A stretch of DNA of 64,000 nucleotides from Martelella sp. HB161492. GTDB lineage: Bacteria > Pseudomonadota > Alphaproteobacteria > Rhizobiales > Rhizobiaceae. This document shows, one piece after another, positions 16,414 to 25,435 of the stretch. The stretch's first letter is position 1, and each line of letters begins with the position of its first letter. The stretch is from NCBI RefSeq assembly GCF_013184775.1, contig NZ_JAATVV010000017.1:1-64000 (forward strand), read 5' to 3'. The notes under the pieces are model-generated. The model did not search any database. It saw only the letters and a program-made list of their open reading frames with translations, and was not told the origin of the DNA. The position numbers and the translations under genes are program-made.

Positions 16414-17919
16414 TCAGTGAAAGCTGCCGGCGGAGCTGCTGCGATAGCGCTCCAGCGAAACCGGACGGTCGGGAATCTCGATCCTGAAAAGCGTCCCCTG
16501 CCCCGCCTTTTCGACGAGGGCGATCGTGCCGCCATGGGCGAGCACGATTTCGCGGGCAATCGCCAGCCCAAGTCCGGTCCCGCCCGAACGGGCTGAGCCA
16601 CGGAAAGCGGCGAAGAGGTTCTCGCGCGCCTTTGCCGGCATGCCTGGTCCGGTATCATCCACCGTCAATGCGACAACGGTTCCGTTCCGCTGCGCTGCCA
16701 CGACCAGACAGCACAGCGCCTCCGGCACGTCTGCGGCCTGCTGACGCAGCGCCTCGGTGGCATTGCGGCAAAGATTGAAGATGACGCGAAACAGCTGGTC
16801 AGGATCAGCATCGACCTCCAGATCATCCGGCACCTGATTGATCCAGTCGATTCCGGCATCGCTGCCGATCCCGAGATAGCCATACACGTCCTCCACCAGC
16901 AGGCGCAGACGCAGCGCCCCGCGCTTCGGCTCGGCTTCCGAGGCCTGGCCATAGGACAGCACCGCCCGCGAATAGCCGGCGGCCCGGTCGATCGCACGCA
17001 GCAGCTTCGGCGCAATCCGCTTGACGACCGGGTCATCCGCATCTGCCAGACGGTCGGACATCAGCTGCGCCGAGGAGAGGATGTTGCGCATGTCATGATT
17101 GATCTTCGAAACGGCAAGCCCCAGCTCGGCAAGACGCTTCTGCTGCTTCAGCGTCTTCTGCAGATCCGACTGCATCTCGGCCAGATGCCGGCCGGCAACG
17201 CCCAGCTCATCCTCGGTCGCCTGCGGCCGAAACACCGATTCAGCGGCTTCCGGCTGTTCGGAGAAGGTCTGCATATTGGCGACAAGCTGCCGCAGCGGGC
17301 GCACCAGCAGCACATTGAGCCGGAAATAGATCAGCATCGCCGTGACCGAGGCAAGCAGCACGGAAAGCAGGAAGACATTGCGCGCATAATGCAGGAGCGC
17401 GGTTCTCAGTCCCTCATCCGAGGTCACGAGCTCGATGATCGCATCGCTGTCGCCGACAGGGCCGAAGAATCGAATGGTTCGGTCACCGCCAAAGAGCAGT
17501 TCGTCAAAGGCATCCAGCACCGCCTCCAGCGGTCCGACATCGCCGAGATCATACTGGCGGTCGACGCTGGGCGGCATGTCAGCCATGGCAAGGAGCTGCG
17601 ACATACCGTCCTTGCGCAGCACGATCGCCTTGGTCCCCGTCGCCATCAGCGTCTCGTCCTGCAATGCGCGTGGCAGGGTCAGCGGCTGAAGACCGTCAAT
17701 CACCGTCACGGCGCCGGCGGCCGAGGCAAGACGGTCCTCAAGATAACGCAGCCGCATGCCGGCGACCGATGGCACAAAGACAATAACGGCTGCCAGCATG
17801 ATGATAGCCACCGTCAGGACAAGAATCTTGCCCGAAAGCCCGGCAAGCAGTCCCGGCATGGCCGGGCGCCCCGCCTGCTGTCTGCTCTCCGCTCCCCGAT
17901 CATCCCGTCGCCAATGCAT
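16414..17919 (-). CDS. Membrane sensor histidine kinase (orphan)
   Basis: About 501 residues from ATG 17919; the longer frame begins with TTG and is less likely. Two hydrophobic segments (about 30-50 and 180-200) flank a periplasmic sensor region, followed by a HAMP-like linker, a dimerisation/phosphoacceptor helix with VSKINHDMRNIL (His about 275) and an ATPase domain with NLCRNATEAL, DDTGPGMP and GGTGLGLAIAREI. It would autophosphorylate on His and pass phosphate to a response regulator, but none is encoded nearby. Divergent from rpmH. Confidence 0.9.
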   Translation of the reverse strand: MHWRRDDRGAESRQQAGRPAMPGLLAGLSGKILVLTVAIIMLAAVIVFVPSVAGMRLRYLEDRLASAAGAVTVIDGLQPLTLPRALQDETLMATGTKAIVLRKDGMSQLLAMADMPPSVDRQYDLGDVGPLEAVLDAFDELLFGGDRTIRFFGPVGDSDAIIELVTSDEGLRTALLHYARNVFLLSVLLASVTAMLIYFRLNVLLVRPLRQLVANMQTFSEQPEAAESVFRPQATEDELGVAGRHLAEMQSDLQKTLKQQKRLAELGLAVSKINHDMRNILSSAQLMSDRLADADDPVVKRIAPKLLRAIDRAAGYSRAVLSYGQASEAEPKRGALRLRLLVEDVYGYLGIGSDAGIDWINQVPDDLEVDADPDQLFRVIFNLCRNATEALRQQAADVPEALCCLVVAAQRNGTVVALTVDDTGPGMPAKARENLFAAFRGSARSGGTGLGLAIAREIVLAHGGTIALVEKAGQGTLFRIEIPDRPVSLERYRSSSAGSFH

Positions 17920-18049
17920 CGCGCGCGCATTCCTGTTCAAAACCACCGCTATTCTAGCGCAAGCGCTCAAAATTGCGAAACAGGGCCGACTTTTACCACA
18001 GAAATGACGAAAAAGAGGCGAGTCACGGCCATGGGCGGAAGATCGAAGA

Positions 18050-18079
18050 TTGACACTTTGCCACCGCTTCCCTTATAAG
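18050..18079 (+). promoter_or_regulatory. Promoter of the rpmH operon
   Basis: TTGACA at 18050-18055 and TATAAG at 18074-18079, spaced by 18 bases, form a near-consensus housekeeping promoter about 127 bases before rpmH, as expected for a highly expressed ribosomal gene. Confidence 0.75.
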
Positions 18080-18205
18080 CCGCGCAGTTTCAGCGCCCGC
18101 TATCAAGCGTTTTCGCATGCGGATGCTGCAAGCCAATCACCAAGTCGCTGACTGCTCCCTTGAAGGAGCACATCAAGAAGGGCCGCACACCGCGGTATTA
18201 AACAA

Positions 18206-18346
18206 ATGTCGACGAAGCGTACATACCAACCTTCCAAGCTGGTCCGCAAGCGCCGCCACGGCTTCCGTGCGCGCATGGCAACCAAGGGCGGCCGTGCCGT
18301 TCTCGCAGCGCGCCGCACCCGCGGTCGCAAGCGTCTTTCGGCCTGA
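18206..18346 (+). CDS. rpmH: 50S ribosomal protein L34
   Basis: A 46-residue, highly basic protein starting [20 protein letters not shown] and ending [11 protein letters not shown], unmistakably L34. It follows a strong promoter and is the first gene of the rpmH-rnpA-yidC-engB cluster, 16 bases before rnpA. It is slightly longer at the N-terminus than the E. coli protein. Confidence 0.97.
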   Translation: MSTKRTYQPSKLVRKRRHGFRARMATKGGRAVLAARRTRGRKRLSA

Positions 18347-18362
18347 GGCCTTCTAGGCCGTT

Positions 18363-18776
18363 ATGGCCGGGTCAGACCCGAAAAAGCTGAAGAAACATGC
18401 TGTCGGACGGCTGAAAAGCCGTCCGCAGTTTTTGGCTGTTCAAAAGGGCGAGCGCCGCAAAGGGCGTTACTTTCTTGTGGAAGTCCTTGATCGCCATGAA
18501 CCGGACGAAGAAGCCCGGGTCGGCTTCACCGTCACGAAACGCCAGGGGAATGCCGTCGAGCGCAACCGCATGCGTCGACGCCTGAAAGAAGCCGTGCGTC
18601 TGGACGCCGGATTTGCAATGCGCCCCGGTTGCGATTATGTCGTAGTGGCCCGACGGGACAGCCTCAATGCGCCTTTTGAAAAGCTTTCGGCAGCATTGCG
18701 GGAACGTGTCCGTCAGGCGCCGAAAACCGGACAAAGTTCCACGGTGTCTGCACCAGGAAGAGAAGATGGAAAATAA
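18363..18776 (+). CDS. rnpA: Ribonuclease P protein component
   Basis: A 137-residue basic protein that assists the RNase P RNA in removing tRNA 5' leaders. The signature [18 protein letters not shown] (RNR motif) is intact, preceded by [10 protein letters not shown] and followed by [14 protein letters not shown]. It overlaps the start of yidC by 11 bases, indicating translational coupling. Confidence 0.95.
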   Translation: MAGSDPKKLKKHAVGRLKSRPQFLAVQKGERRKGRYFLVEVLDRHEPDEEARVGFTVTKRQGNAVERNRMRRRLKEAVRLDAGFAMRPGCDYVVVARRDSLNAPFEKLSAALRERVRQAPKTGQSSTVSAPGREDGK

Positions 18777-20565
18777 CCGCAATTACATCATTGCGATCGC
18801 GCTTTCGGTGGTGATCGTGCTGGGCTGGCAGGTCTTCTTCATGGGCCCGCGCGTCGAAGCCCAGAGGCAAGCACAGGAGCAGGCCGCCGCCGAACAGGCC
18901 GCCCAGCAGCCGGCGAAAACCGACACGACTTCGGGCGACAGCAATTCCGCCTCTTCCGGTGCCACCGACGGCAGCGGTACGGGGATCACCAGCACGGCCA
19001 CCCAGACTGCCAATGCGCCGCGTATCCCGCTGGAAACGCCTTCGCTTGAAGGCTCGATCAATCTGGCCGGCGCGCGCGTCGACGATGTCAAGCTCAAGGA
19101 TTACCACGTCACCGTGGACAAGACGAGCCCGATCGTCACGCTGTTCAGCCCTGCCAACACGCAGGATGGCTATTTCGCCGAACTCGGCTTCGTCCAGGGC
19201 GACAACTCCGGCAAGGTTCCCGGTCCCGATACCGTCTGGACGCTGGAAAAGGGCGACAAGCTGACCCCGGATACGCCGGTCACCATCAGCTACACCAATG
19301 ACGCCGGCCTCACCTTCCACCGCGAAATCGCCATTGACGACAAATATATGCTGACCTTCAAGGATAGCATCACCAATGACAGCAGCAAGGATGTCACCAT
19401 CTCGCCCTATGGCCGCATCACCCGGTTCAACAAGCCGGATGAGCCGAGCGCATGGGTGCTGCATGAAGGCTTTCTCGGCGTCTTCGGCCAGGATGCGGGC
19501 GTCACCGAGGACACCTACAAATCCGTCGACAAGGAAAACGAAAGCTATTCCGACGCCACCGGCGGCTGGTTTGGCGTGACCGACAAATATTGGGGCACTG
19601 CGATCATTCCGCAGCCCGATGTCGCCTTCGACACGCGTTTCTCGCATTTCAATGATGGCCGCGCCCGCTATCAGGCCGATTACAGCGGCGTGAAGCCGAT
19701 CACGATCGCGGCTGGCAAGACCGGTGAACTGACCACGCGCGTCTTTGCCGGCGCCAAGGAAGTGCCGGTTCTGGACCGCTACCAGAAGAGCTACAACATT
19801 CCTCATTTCGACCGCATGATCGACTGGGGCTGGTTCTTCTTCATCACCAAGCCGCTGTTCCAGCTGATGGACTTCATCTATCGCCATGTCGGCAATTTCG
19901 GCGTCGCGATCCTGATCACCACGGTTATCATCAAGCTGATCTTCTTCCCGCTGGCCTCGAAGCAGTATGCCTCCATGGCCAATATGAAGCGCGTTCAGCC
20001 GAAAATGACCGAGCTGAAGGAACAGTATGGCGATGACCGCATGGGCCTGCAGAAGGCCATGATGGAGCTGTACAAGAAGGAAAAGATCAATCCGGTCGCT
20101 GGCTGCTGGCCGGTGCTGTTGCAGATCCCGATCTTCTTCTCGCTCTACAAGGTTCTCTACGTCACCATCGAAATGCGCCATGCACCGTTCTTCGGCTGGA
20201 TCCAGGACCTTTCCGCGCCTGATCCGACCACGGTGTTCAACCTGTTCGGCCTGCTGCCCTACAATGTCCCCGCAGCGCTGCATATCGGCGCCTGGCCGCT
20301 GATCATGGGCTTCACCATGTTCGTCCAGATGCGCATGAACCCGACGCCGCCGGACAAGACCCAGGCGATGATCTTCAACTGGATGCCGGTCGTGTTCACC
20401 TACATGCTGGCCAGCTTCCCGGCAGGTCTGGTGATCTACTATTCGTGGAACAACTCGCTCTCGATCCTGCAGCAGAGCATCATCATGAAGCGCCACGGCG
20501 CCAAGATCGAACTGTTCGACAATCTGAAGGGCATCATCAAACGGAAGAAACCAGCTTCCGAATGA
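18766..20565 (+). CDS. yidC: Membrane protein insertase YidC
   Basis: A 599-residue insertase. It starts [20 protein letters not shown], a membrane segment followed by an Ala/Gln and Thr/Ser-rich linker, the periplasmic beta-sandwich domain (about 110-340) and the conserved core of five membrane helices with a charged coiled hairpin between about 410 and 450. It inserts and folds inner-membrane proteins alone or with SecYEG. The upstream in-frame extension is rejected because ATG 18766 has a strong AGGAAGAGAAG ribosome-binding site and the family start. Confidence 0.97.
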   Translation: MENNRNYIIAIALSVVIVLGWQVFFMGPRVEAQRQAQEQAAAEQAAQQPAKTDTTSGDSNSASSGATDGSGTGITSTATQTANAPRIPLETPSLEGSINLAGARVDDVKLKDYHVTVDKTSPIVTLFSPANTQDGYFAELGFVQGDNSGKVPGPDTVWTLEKGDKLTPDTPVTISYTNDAGLTFHREIAIDDKYMLTFKDSITNDSSKDVTISPYGRITRFNKPDEPSAWVLHEGFLGVFGQDAGVTEDTYKSVDKENESYSDATGGWFGVTDKYWGTAIIPQPDVAFDTRFSHFNDGRARYQADYSGVKPITIAAGKTGELTTRVFAGAKEVPVLDRYQKSYNIPHFDRMIDWGWFFFITKPLFQLMDFIYRHVGNFGVAILITTVIIKLIFFPLASKQYASMANMKRVQPKMTELKEQYGDDRMGLQKAMMELYKKEKINPVAGCWPVLLQIPIFFSLYKVLYVTIEMRHAPFFGWIQDLSAPDPTTVFNLFGLLPYNVPAALHIGAWPLIMGFTMFVQMRMNPTPPDKTQAMIFNWMPVVFTYMLASFPAGLVIYYSWNNSLSILQQSIIMKRHGAKIELFDNLKGIIKRKKPASE

Positions 20566-20580
20566 GCCTCTGATCCAAGT

Positions 20581-20617
20581 AAAGCCCCGGCCCCTTGATC
20601 AGGACCGGGGCTTTCTT
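20581..20617 (+). terminator. Terminator after yidC
   Basis: AAAGCCCCGG pairs with CCGGGGCTTT around a 14-base loop, followed by CTTC, 15 bases after the yidC stop. Confidence 0.8.
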
Positions 20618-20628
20618 CAATCTGGCGC

Positions 20629-20661
20629 CCGGAGCATGTCTGTCAAAACGTCATGCTCCGG
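20629..20661. repeat. Short palindrome upstream of engB
   Basis: CCGGAGCATG is repeated in inverted form as CATGCTCCGG around a 13-base loop (TCTGTCAAAACGT). Hairpins of the type GGAGCATG/CATGCTCC are common between genes in rhizobial genomes; it may be an mRNA-stabilising or repeat element. Confidence 0.6.
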
Positions 20662-20732
20662 CGTATTCTTTTCAGTCATTGCCAATGCAAGGGTGATTGC
20701 CACTTGCCGGACTTGCCCGAGGATGAAGCCCG

Positions 20733-21392
20733 ATGACATCACAGACCTCAAACGCGACGGACGCCAAAGGCATGTTCGAACGCCCGTGGATCTTCATTCG
20801 CGGCGTGCCCTCGATGAAGTTCCTGCCGCCGGAAGGCCCGCCGGAGATCGCCTTTGCCGGACGTTCCAATGTCGGCAAGTCATCGCTGATCAACGCATTG
20901 GTGCGCCAGAAAGGTCTGGCCCGTACCTCCAACACGCCCGGACGGACGCAGGAACTGAACTATTTCGTCCCCGATGGCTATTCCGGTGCCGGCGACGATC
21001 TGCCACCCATGGCGCTGGTCGACATGCCGGGCTATGGCTATGCCCAGGCGCCGAAGGAACAGGTCGATGCCTGGACGCGGCTGGTCTTCGATTATCTGCG
21101 TGGCCGCGCTACGCTGAAGCGGGTCTATGTGCTGATCGACAGCCGCCATGGCATCAAGTCCAATGACGAGGACGTCCTGTCTCTGCTCGACAAGGCCGCC
21201 GTCTCCTATCAGATCGTTCTGACCAAGACTGACAAGATCAAGCCGCCGGCCGTCACCAAGCTTCTGGCGGCAACAGCGGAAAAGATCCGCAAGCGTCCGG
21301 CCGCCTATCCGGAAATATTGGCAACCTCGTCGGAAAAGAATGACGGTCTCGACACGCTGCGTGAAGCCATCGCGCTCACCGTCAGCCTCTGA
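20733..21392 (+). CDS. engB: Ribosome biogenesis GTPase EngB (YihA/YsxC)
   Basis: A 219-residue single-domain GTPase needed for 50S subunit assembly. G1 is GRSNVGKSS at about 43-51, then [11 protein letters not shown] (G2), DMPGYGYA (G3), LTKTDKIK (G4) and ATSSEKNDG (G5). It belongs to the rpmH-yidC cluster but is separated from yidC by a terminator and a palindrome. Confidence 0.96.
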   Translation: MTSQTSNATDAKGMFERPWIFIRGVPSMKFLPPEGPPEIAFAGRSNVGKSSLINALVRQKGLARTSNTPGRTQELNYFVPDGYSGAGDDLPPMALVDMPGYGYAQAPKEQVDAWTRLVFDYLRGRATLKRVYVLIDSRHGIKSNDEDVLSLLDKAAVSYQIVLTKTDKIKPPAVTKLLAATAEKIRKRPAAYPEILATSSEKNDGLDTLREAIALTVSL

Positions 21393-21410
21393 GCCGCCGC
21401 ACAGACACAA

Positions 21411-21439
21411 AAAAAGGGCCGCTCCGGGGAGCGGCCCTT
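21411..21439 (-). terminator. Terminator of the fasciclin gene (possibly shared with engB)
   Basis: AAGGGCCGCTCC and GGAGCGGCCCTT form a 12-base-pair stem with minimal loop. On the minus strand it is followed by a run of seven T, typical of a rho-independent terminator; on the plus strand the T tract is short. Confidence 0.85.
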
Positions 21440-21464
21440 GTCGTTCCAGACGGACAAGCGCGGC

Positions 21465-22022
21465 TTAGCTCGCCGGCAAGAGAACCTTGTCGATGACGTG
21501 AATGACGCCGTTGGACTGCTCGACATCGGCAATCGTCACATGAGCCACGCCGCCGGTTTCATCCGTCAGCGTGATCGTTCCGTCCATCTCGCTGGCTTTC
21601 AGAACGCAACCGCCAACGGTCGGCACATCATGTTCACCGCCGTCATCGGCGATCATTTTCTCGATCGCGGATGACATCGCATCGGCCGCGACCACATGGC
21701 AGGTGAGGATCTTTACCAGCTGATCCTTGTTTTCCGGCTTCAGCAGCGTTTCTACGGTCCCGTCCGGCAGTGCGGCAAAAGCCTCATCGGTCGGCGCAAA
21801 CACCGTGAAAGGGCCTGGCCCTTCCAGCGTATCAACCAGACCGGCAGCCTTGACGGCAGCGACAAGCGTGGTGTGGTCGTTCGAATTGACGGCATTTTCG
21901 ATGATGTTCTTGTCAGGATACATCGCCGCACCGCCGACCATCGGATTGTCGGCAAATGCTGCTGTCGCACTCATGGCGATGATTGCGGATGCGGCCAGGC
22001 TCTTCAGGGTCATCGATCTCAT
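21465..22022 (-). CDS. Secreted fasciclin-domain (FAS1) protein
   Basis: A 185-residue protein with a signal peptide (cleavage predicted after TAAFA, about residue 24) and one FAS1 domain covering about 36-184, with GPFTVFAPTDEAFAALP and the C-terminal NGVIHVIDKVLLP hallmarks. FAS1 proteins act in adhesion or in polymer and heme binding; the role of single-domain bacterial forms is mostly unknown. AGGAGG eight bases before ATG supports the start. It sits in opposite orientation between engB and argB. Confidence 0.93.
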   Translation of the reverse strand: MRSMTLKSLAASAIIAMSATAAFADNPMVGGAAMYPDKNIIENAVNSNDHTTLVAAVKAAGLVDTLEGPGPFTVFAPTDEAFAALPDGTVETLLKPENKDQLVKILTCHVVAADAMSSAIEKMIADDGGEHDVPTVGGCVLKASEMDGTITLTDETGGVAHVTIADVEQSNGVIHVIDKVLLPAS

Positions 22023-22317
22023 TTCTGCGTCCTCCTTCGACGTCTCTCACTTCCTTCGTCACCCCTGAAAGGCCGTCCGACCAGATCAGGGACTTGCAAG
22101 TAACTACGGCGCCCGGGTCCATGAGGATTGACCAAGAGGCGGACTTTCTTTCCAAGTCGCTGAATTAGCTTAATGATATATTTTATCCTCAGGTCTCGCT
22201 GCCCGCATAATCGTCCGATTGAGCAGCCCACGGCCACCTGCTGCCGCCTTCGCTATTCACAGAGCGGCTGCTATGGGCTAAGAAACCGCGACCTCCTTAG
22301 ACAGACAGGGACCACTG

Positions 22318-23205
22318 ATGGAATTGTCGGAAAGCGAAGTTCAGGCGCGGCTTCTGGTGCAGGCCCTGCCCTATATGCAGAAATACGAAAACAAGACGAT
22401 CGTCGTGAAATATGGCGGCCATGCGATGGGCGATGTCGAACTCGGCCAGGCCTTTGCCAGTGACATTGCGCTGCTGAAGCAGTCGGGCGTCAACCCGATC
22501 GTCGTCCATGGCGGCGGCCCGCAGATCGGCAATATGCTGAAGCGCCTTGGCATCGAATCGAAGTTTGAAGGCGGCTTGCGCGTGACCGATCAGGCGACTG
22601 TCGAGATCGTCGAAATGGTGCTTGCCGGATCCATCAACAAGGAAATCGTCGCGCTGATCAACCAGACCGGCGAGTGGGCGATCGGCCTTTGCGGCAAGGA
22701 CGGCAATATGGTTTTTGCCGAAAAAGCCAGCAAGACGATGATCGACCCGGATTCCAATATCGAGCGCGTTCTCGATCTCGGTTTCGTCGGTGAGGTTGTC
22801 AGCGTCGATACCACTCTCCTCGACCTTCTGGCCAAATCCGAAATGATCCCCGTCATCGCCCCCGTCGCGCCGGGCAAGGATGGGCATACCTACAACATCA
22901 ATGCCGACACCTTCGCCGGCGCCGTTGCCGGTGCGCTTCGGGCCACGCGCCTGCTGTTCCTGACCGATGTTCCCGGCGTGCTCGACAAGAATGGCGAGCT
23001 GATCAAGGAACTGACCGTCGAGCAGGCGCGCAAGCTGATTGCGGACGGCACGATTTCCGGCGGCATGATCCCGAAGGTCGAGACCTGCATAAGCGCCATC
23101 GATGCCGGTGTCGAAGGCGTTGTCATCCTGAACGGCAAGGTCAAGCACTCGGTCCTTCTGGAAATTCTGACCAAGGGTGGCGCAGGCACTTTAATGACCC
23201 GCTGA
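22318..23205 (+). CDS. argB: Acetylglutamate kinase
   Basis: A 295-residue amino-acid kinase that phosphorylates N-acetyl-L-glutamate with ATP in arginine synthesis. Seen: [11 protein letters not shown] near residue 30, [13 protein letters not shown] at 59-71 (acetylglutamate and ATP site), [16 protein letters not shown] and the C-terminal [10 protein letters not shown]. Arginine-sensitive forms carry an N-terminal helix like the one here (first 25 residues). The engB-argB neighbourhood is conserved in rhizobia, apart from the fasciclin gene. Confidence 0.96.
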   Translation: MELSESEVQARLLVQALPYMQKYENKTIVVKYGGHAMGDVELGQAFASDIALLKQSGVNPIVVHGGGPQIGNMLKRLGIESKFEGGLRVTDQATVEIVEMVLAGSINKEIVALINQTGEWAIGLCGKDGNMVFAEKASKTMIDPDSNIERVLDLGFVGEVVSVDTTLLDLLAKSEMIPVIAPVAPGKDGHTYNINADTFAGAVAGALRATRLLFLTDVPGVLDKNGELIKELTVEQARKLIADGTISGGMIPKVETCISAIDAGVEGVVILNGKVKHSVLLEILTKGGAGTLMTR

Positions 23206-23229
23206 CACCATCGGCTCCGGACCTTTTGA

Positions 23230-23263
23230 GGCCGCGTCTCAGTGAAGCTGAGGCGCGGCCTTT
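23230..23263 (+). terminator. Terminator of argB overlapping the convergent MFS gene end
   Basis: GGCCGCGTCTCAG pairs with CTGAGGCGCGGCC (one G-T pair) around TGAAG, followed by TTTC. The convergent DHA2 gene's stop codon and last residues lie inside the hairpin, so one sequence serves as coding end and terminator. Confidence 0.75.
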
Positions 23264-24750
23264 CGCATATCGGCACCACTTTTCCTCGTGCCGTTGCCCG
23301 GCGCGCCCTTGAGCAGCAGCGCCAGGAGAACAACGGCGCCATAGGCACACAGGCTGTAGATGATCGCCTGGGCGAATGCATCGCTATAGGCCAGATGCGG
23401 ACCGCTGCCGTCGGCCGTCATCGTCGCGATCCGAAGGAAAAAAATGCCGCTCGAAATGGTGATTCCGAAAGCGCCGCCAAGCTGCTGTACCGCCTGCAGC
23501 GCGCCGGAGGCCGCGCCTGCATCCTGATGCGGAACGCCGGCCAGAATGGTCTGGAAGATCGAGGCGATCGCCACACCGAGACCGAAACCCGAGACGAAAA
23601 GCGGTGCGGCAAGCTGAAGCGCGGGAACGACGTCGCCGATCTTCATCACTTCATTACGCACCCAGAAAAGTCCGACGGCGAGCACAATGGTCCCGCCGAT
23701 CACCCTCAGCTTCGAGGGAATGCGCCCAAGCCTTCCTCCCAGGAAGGAGGCAATGAAGACGCCGATCGAAAACGGCACCGTTGTCAGGCCCGAATGCAGG
23801 GGCGTGAATTCGAACCCGACCTGAAGGAAGAGCGCCATGCAGAAAAAGAAGCCTGGAATGGTCGAGAAGAAAAACACCGACATCGCGGCGCCGGCGACGA
23901 ATTCGCGGCTTTTCATCAGCGAAAAGGACAGAAGCTGCGGTCCGTCGCGGCGGGCCTGACGGCGTTGCCAGAGGATGAAGATCACCAGAAGCGGCAGAGC
24001 GGCAAACATCATGGCGAAGCACCAGAGCGGCCAGCCGAAGCTGCGGCCCTCCACCAGCGGAAAGATCAGGCAGAACATGGCCAGCGCCACCAGGACAATG
24101 CCCAGATAGTCGTTGCGCATGCCGGCACGGCGCGGCGCATGCGGGATAAGCCGGCGCCCGGCGATCACGGCAAAGACGCCGATCGGCAGGTTGATCAGAA
24201 AGATGGCCCGCCAGCCAAGCCCGAAGACATTGTAATCGATCAGCAATCCGCCGATAACCGGACCCAGCACGGTGGCAAGTCCTGCCGTCATGCCAAACAT
24301 GCCGAAGGCGCGCGGGCGCTCATGCGCGGAAAACATCACCGTCGCCAGCGCCAGAACCTGCGGTGTCATGATCGCCGCGGATAGCCCCTGGAAGAAGCGG
24401 GCCGCAACCAGAAGGTAAGTGGTGTGCGAAAGCCCGCAAAGACCGGATGCGATGGTGAAAAGCGTAACTCCCACCAGAAAGATCCGGCGGCGGCCGATAA
24501 TGTCACCGAGCCGGCCGAAGGGCAGAAGACCAAGCGCGAAGACAAGGACATATCCCGCGACAATCCACTCGATCGCACTGTCAGATGCCTTCAGTCCCTG
24601 CTGGATCGACGGTAGGGCAACATTGACGATTGTTACGTCCAGCAGATTCATGAAGCTTGCACATAACAGTACAGCCAGAGCCGCCCAGCGCCCCTTCAGC
24701 GCTTCCGGCTGCGCCTCATGCTGTGCCATATCATTCGAGGCAGAGTTCAT
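23239..24750 (-). CDS. DHA2-family drug exporter (EmrB/QacA-like MFS)
   Basis: A 503-residue transporter with about fourteen membrane segments. LLDVTIVNVALPSI in helix 1 (motif D1) and GRLGDIIGRRRIFL in loop 2-3 are DHA2 signatures. It should export drugs, dyes or organic acids by proton antiport. The ATG has GGAGAG nine bases upstream. The start overlaps the end of the tetR gene by 20 bases, so the two are one transcription unit. Confidence 0.93.
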   Translation of the reverse strand: MNSASNDMAQHEAQPEALKGRWAALAVLLCASFMNLLDVTIVNVALPSIQQGLKASDSAIEWIVAGYVLVFALGLLPFGRLGDIIGRRRIFLVGVTLFTIASGLCGLSHTTYLLVAARFFQGLSAAIMTPQVLALATVMFSAHERPRAFGMFGMTAGLATVLGPVIGGLLIDYNVFGLGWRAIFLINLPIGVFAVIAGRRLIPHAPRRAGMRNDYLGIVLVALAMFCLIFPLVEGRSFGWPLWCFAMMFAALPLLVIFILWQRRQARRDGPQLLSFSLMKSREFVAGAAMSVFFFSTIPGFFFCMALFLQVGFEFTPLHSGLTTVPFSIGVFIASFLGGRLGRIPSKLRVIGGTIVLAVGLFWVRNEVMKIGDVVPALQLAAPLFVSGFGLGVAIASIFQTILAGVPHQDAGAASGALQAVQQLGGAFGITISSGIFFLRIATMTADGSGPHLAYSDAFAQAIIYSLCAYGAVVLLALLLKGAPGNGTRKSGADMRKAAPQLH

Positions 24751-25366
24751 CGACGTTCTCTCCAGACGACGGTGCCAGAACCGAACGAATAAGCGCGGTG
24801 AAGATGGCCGTCATGTTTATTGCACCGCCCGTTGCGGCGATGTCGGAATCAAAGGAAATCAGCACGGAGACAATGATTGTTGCGAAGGCCGGAGCATCGA
24901 GATCCGCCCGGAACGTCCCCTGTTCCCGCCCGGCTTCAAGGATCGCCTCGAAACGGGCGCGCCAGCGGCTCCGCATCGGCCGCAGAAAGGCCGCGACCTT
25001 TTCATCGCGCGCGGCATGGCGGGTCAGTTCGAGAAGCGCTGCGATCTGTTCGCGATTACCCTGCCTGAGCTGCTGATAGGCCACGAACTCGGCGCGCAAC
25101 CGCTCCAGAGGCGTCAGATCCGCCTTCAGCGTTTGCAGATGCGCTTCGGTGAATTCATCGCGCAGCTGCTCGGTCACAAGCTGCACCAGACCATCCTTGG
25201 AACTGACATGATAATGCAGCGTCGCAATATTGATGCCGACCCGCTCGGCAACCGCGCGGGTTCTCAGCCCCTCAAGGCCGCGTTCGGCAATCAGCGACCG
25301 GGCCGCGAGCGCAATCTCACGCCGCCGCTCTTCACCCGCTTCATGTCTGACCGTTTGCTTTTCCAT
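24731..25366 (-). CDS. TetR-family regulator of the adjacent exporter
   Basis: A 211-residue TetR protein with helix-turn-helix region LRTRAVAERVGINIATLHYH followed by VSSKDGLV. The C-terminal domain is helical and of unknown ligand. It is the first gene of the pair with the DHA2 exporter. ATG at 25366 has no visible Shine-Dalgarno sequence, and an operator-like palindrome and TTGACA lie just upstream, so the transcript may be leaderless or have a very short leader. Confidence 0.9.
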   Translation of the reverse strand: MEKQTVRHEAGEERRREIALAARSLIAERGLEGLRTRAVAERVGINIATLHYHVSSKDGLVQLVTEQLRDEFTEAHLQTLKADLTPLERLRAEFVAYQQLRQGNREQIAALLELTRHAARDEKVAAFLRPMRSRWRARFEAILEAGREQGTFRADLDAPAFATIIVSVLISFDSDIAATGGAINMTAIFTALIRSVLAPSSGENVDELCLE

Positions 25367-25370
25367 CAAT

Positions 25371-25403
25371 CAATCACTTGATTGGTAATCGCTTACTTGT
25401 CAA
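25371..25403 (-). promoter_or_regulatory. TetR operator and promoter
   Basis: CAATCA-CT-TGATTG at 25371-25384 is a perfect palindrome. On the minus strand TTGACA (25403-25398) is placed so that the -10 region would fall within the palindrome, the classic layout for autorepression. No good -10 hexamer is visible. Confidence 0.55.
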
Positions 25404-25435
25404 GACGCAAAGCCGGCCCGCCGGCACCGCAGATT

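Noticed and set aside
18664-20496. 610-codon open frame antisense to yidC
   Set aside because: A shadow of yidC codon usage; low-complexity charged sequence with no family features.
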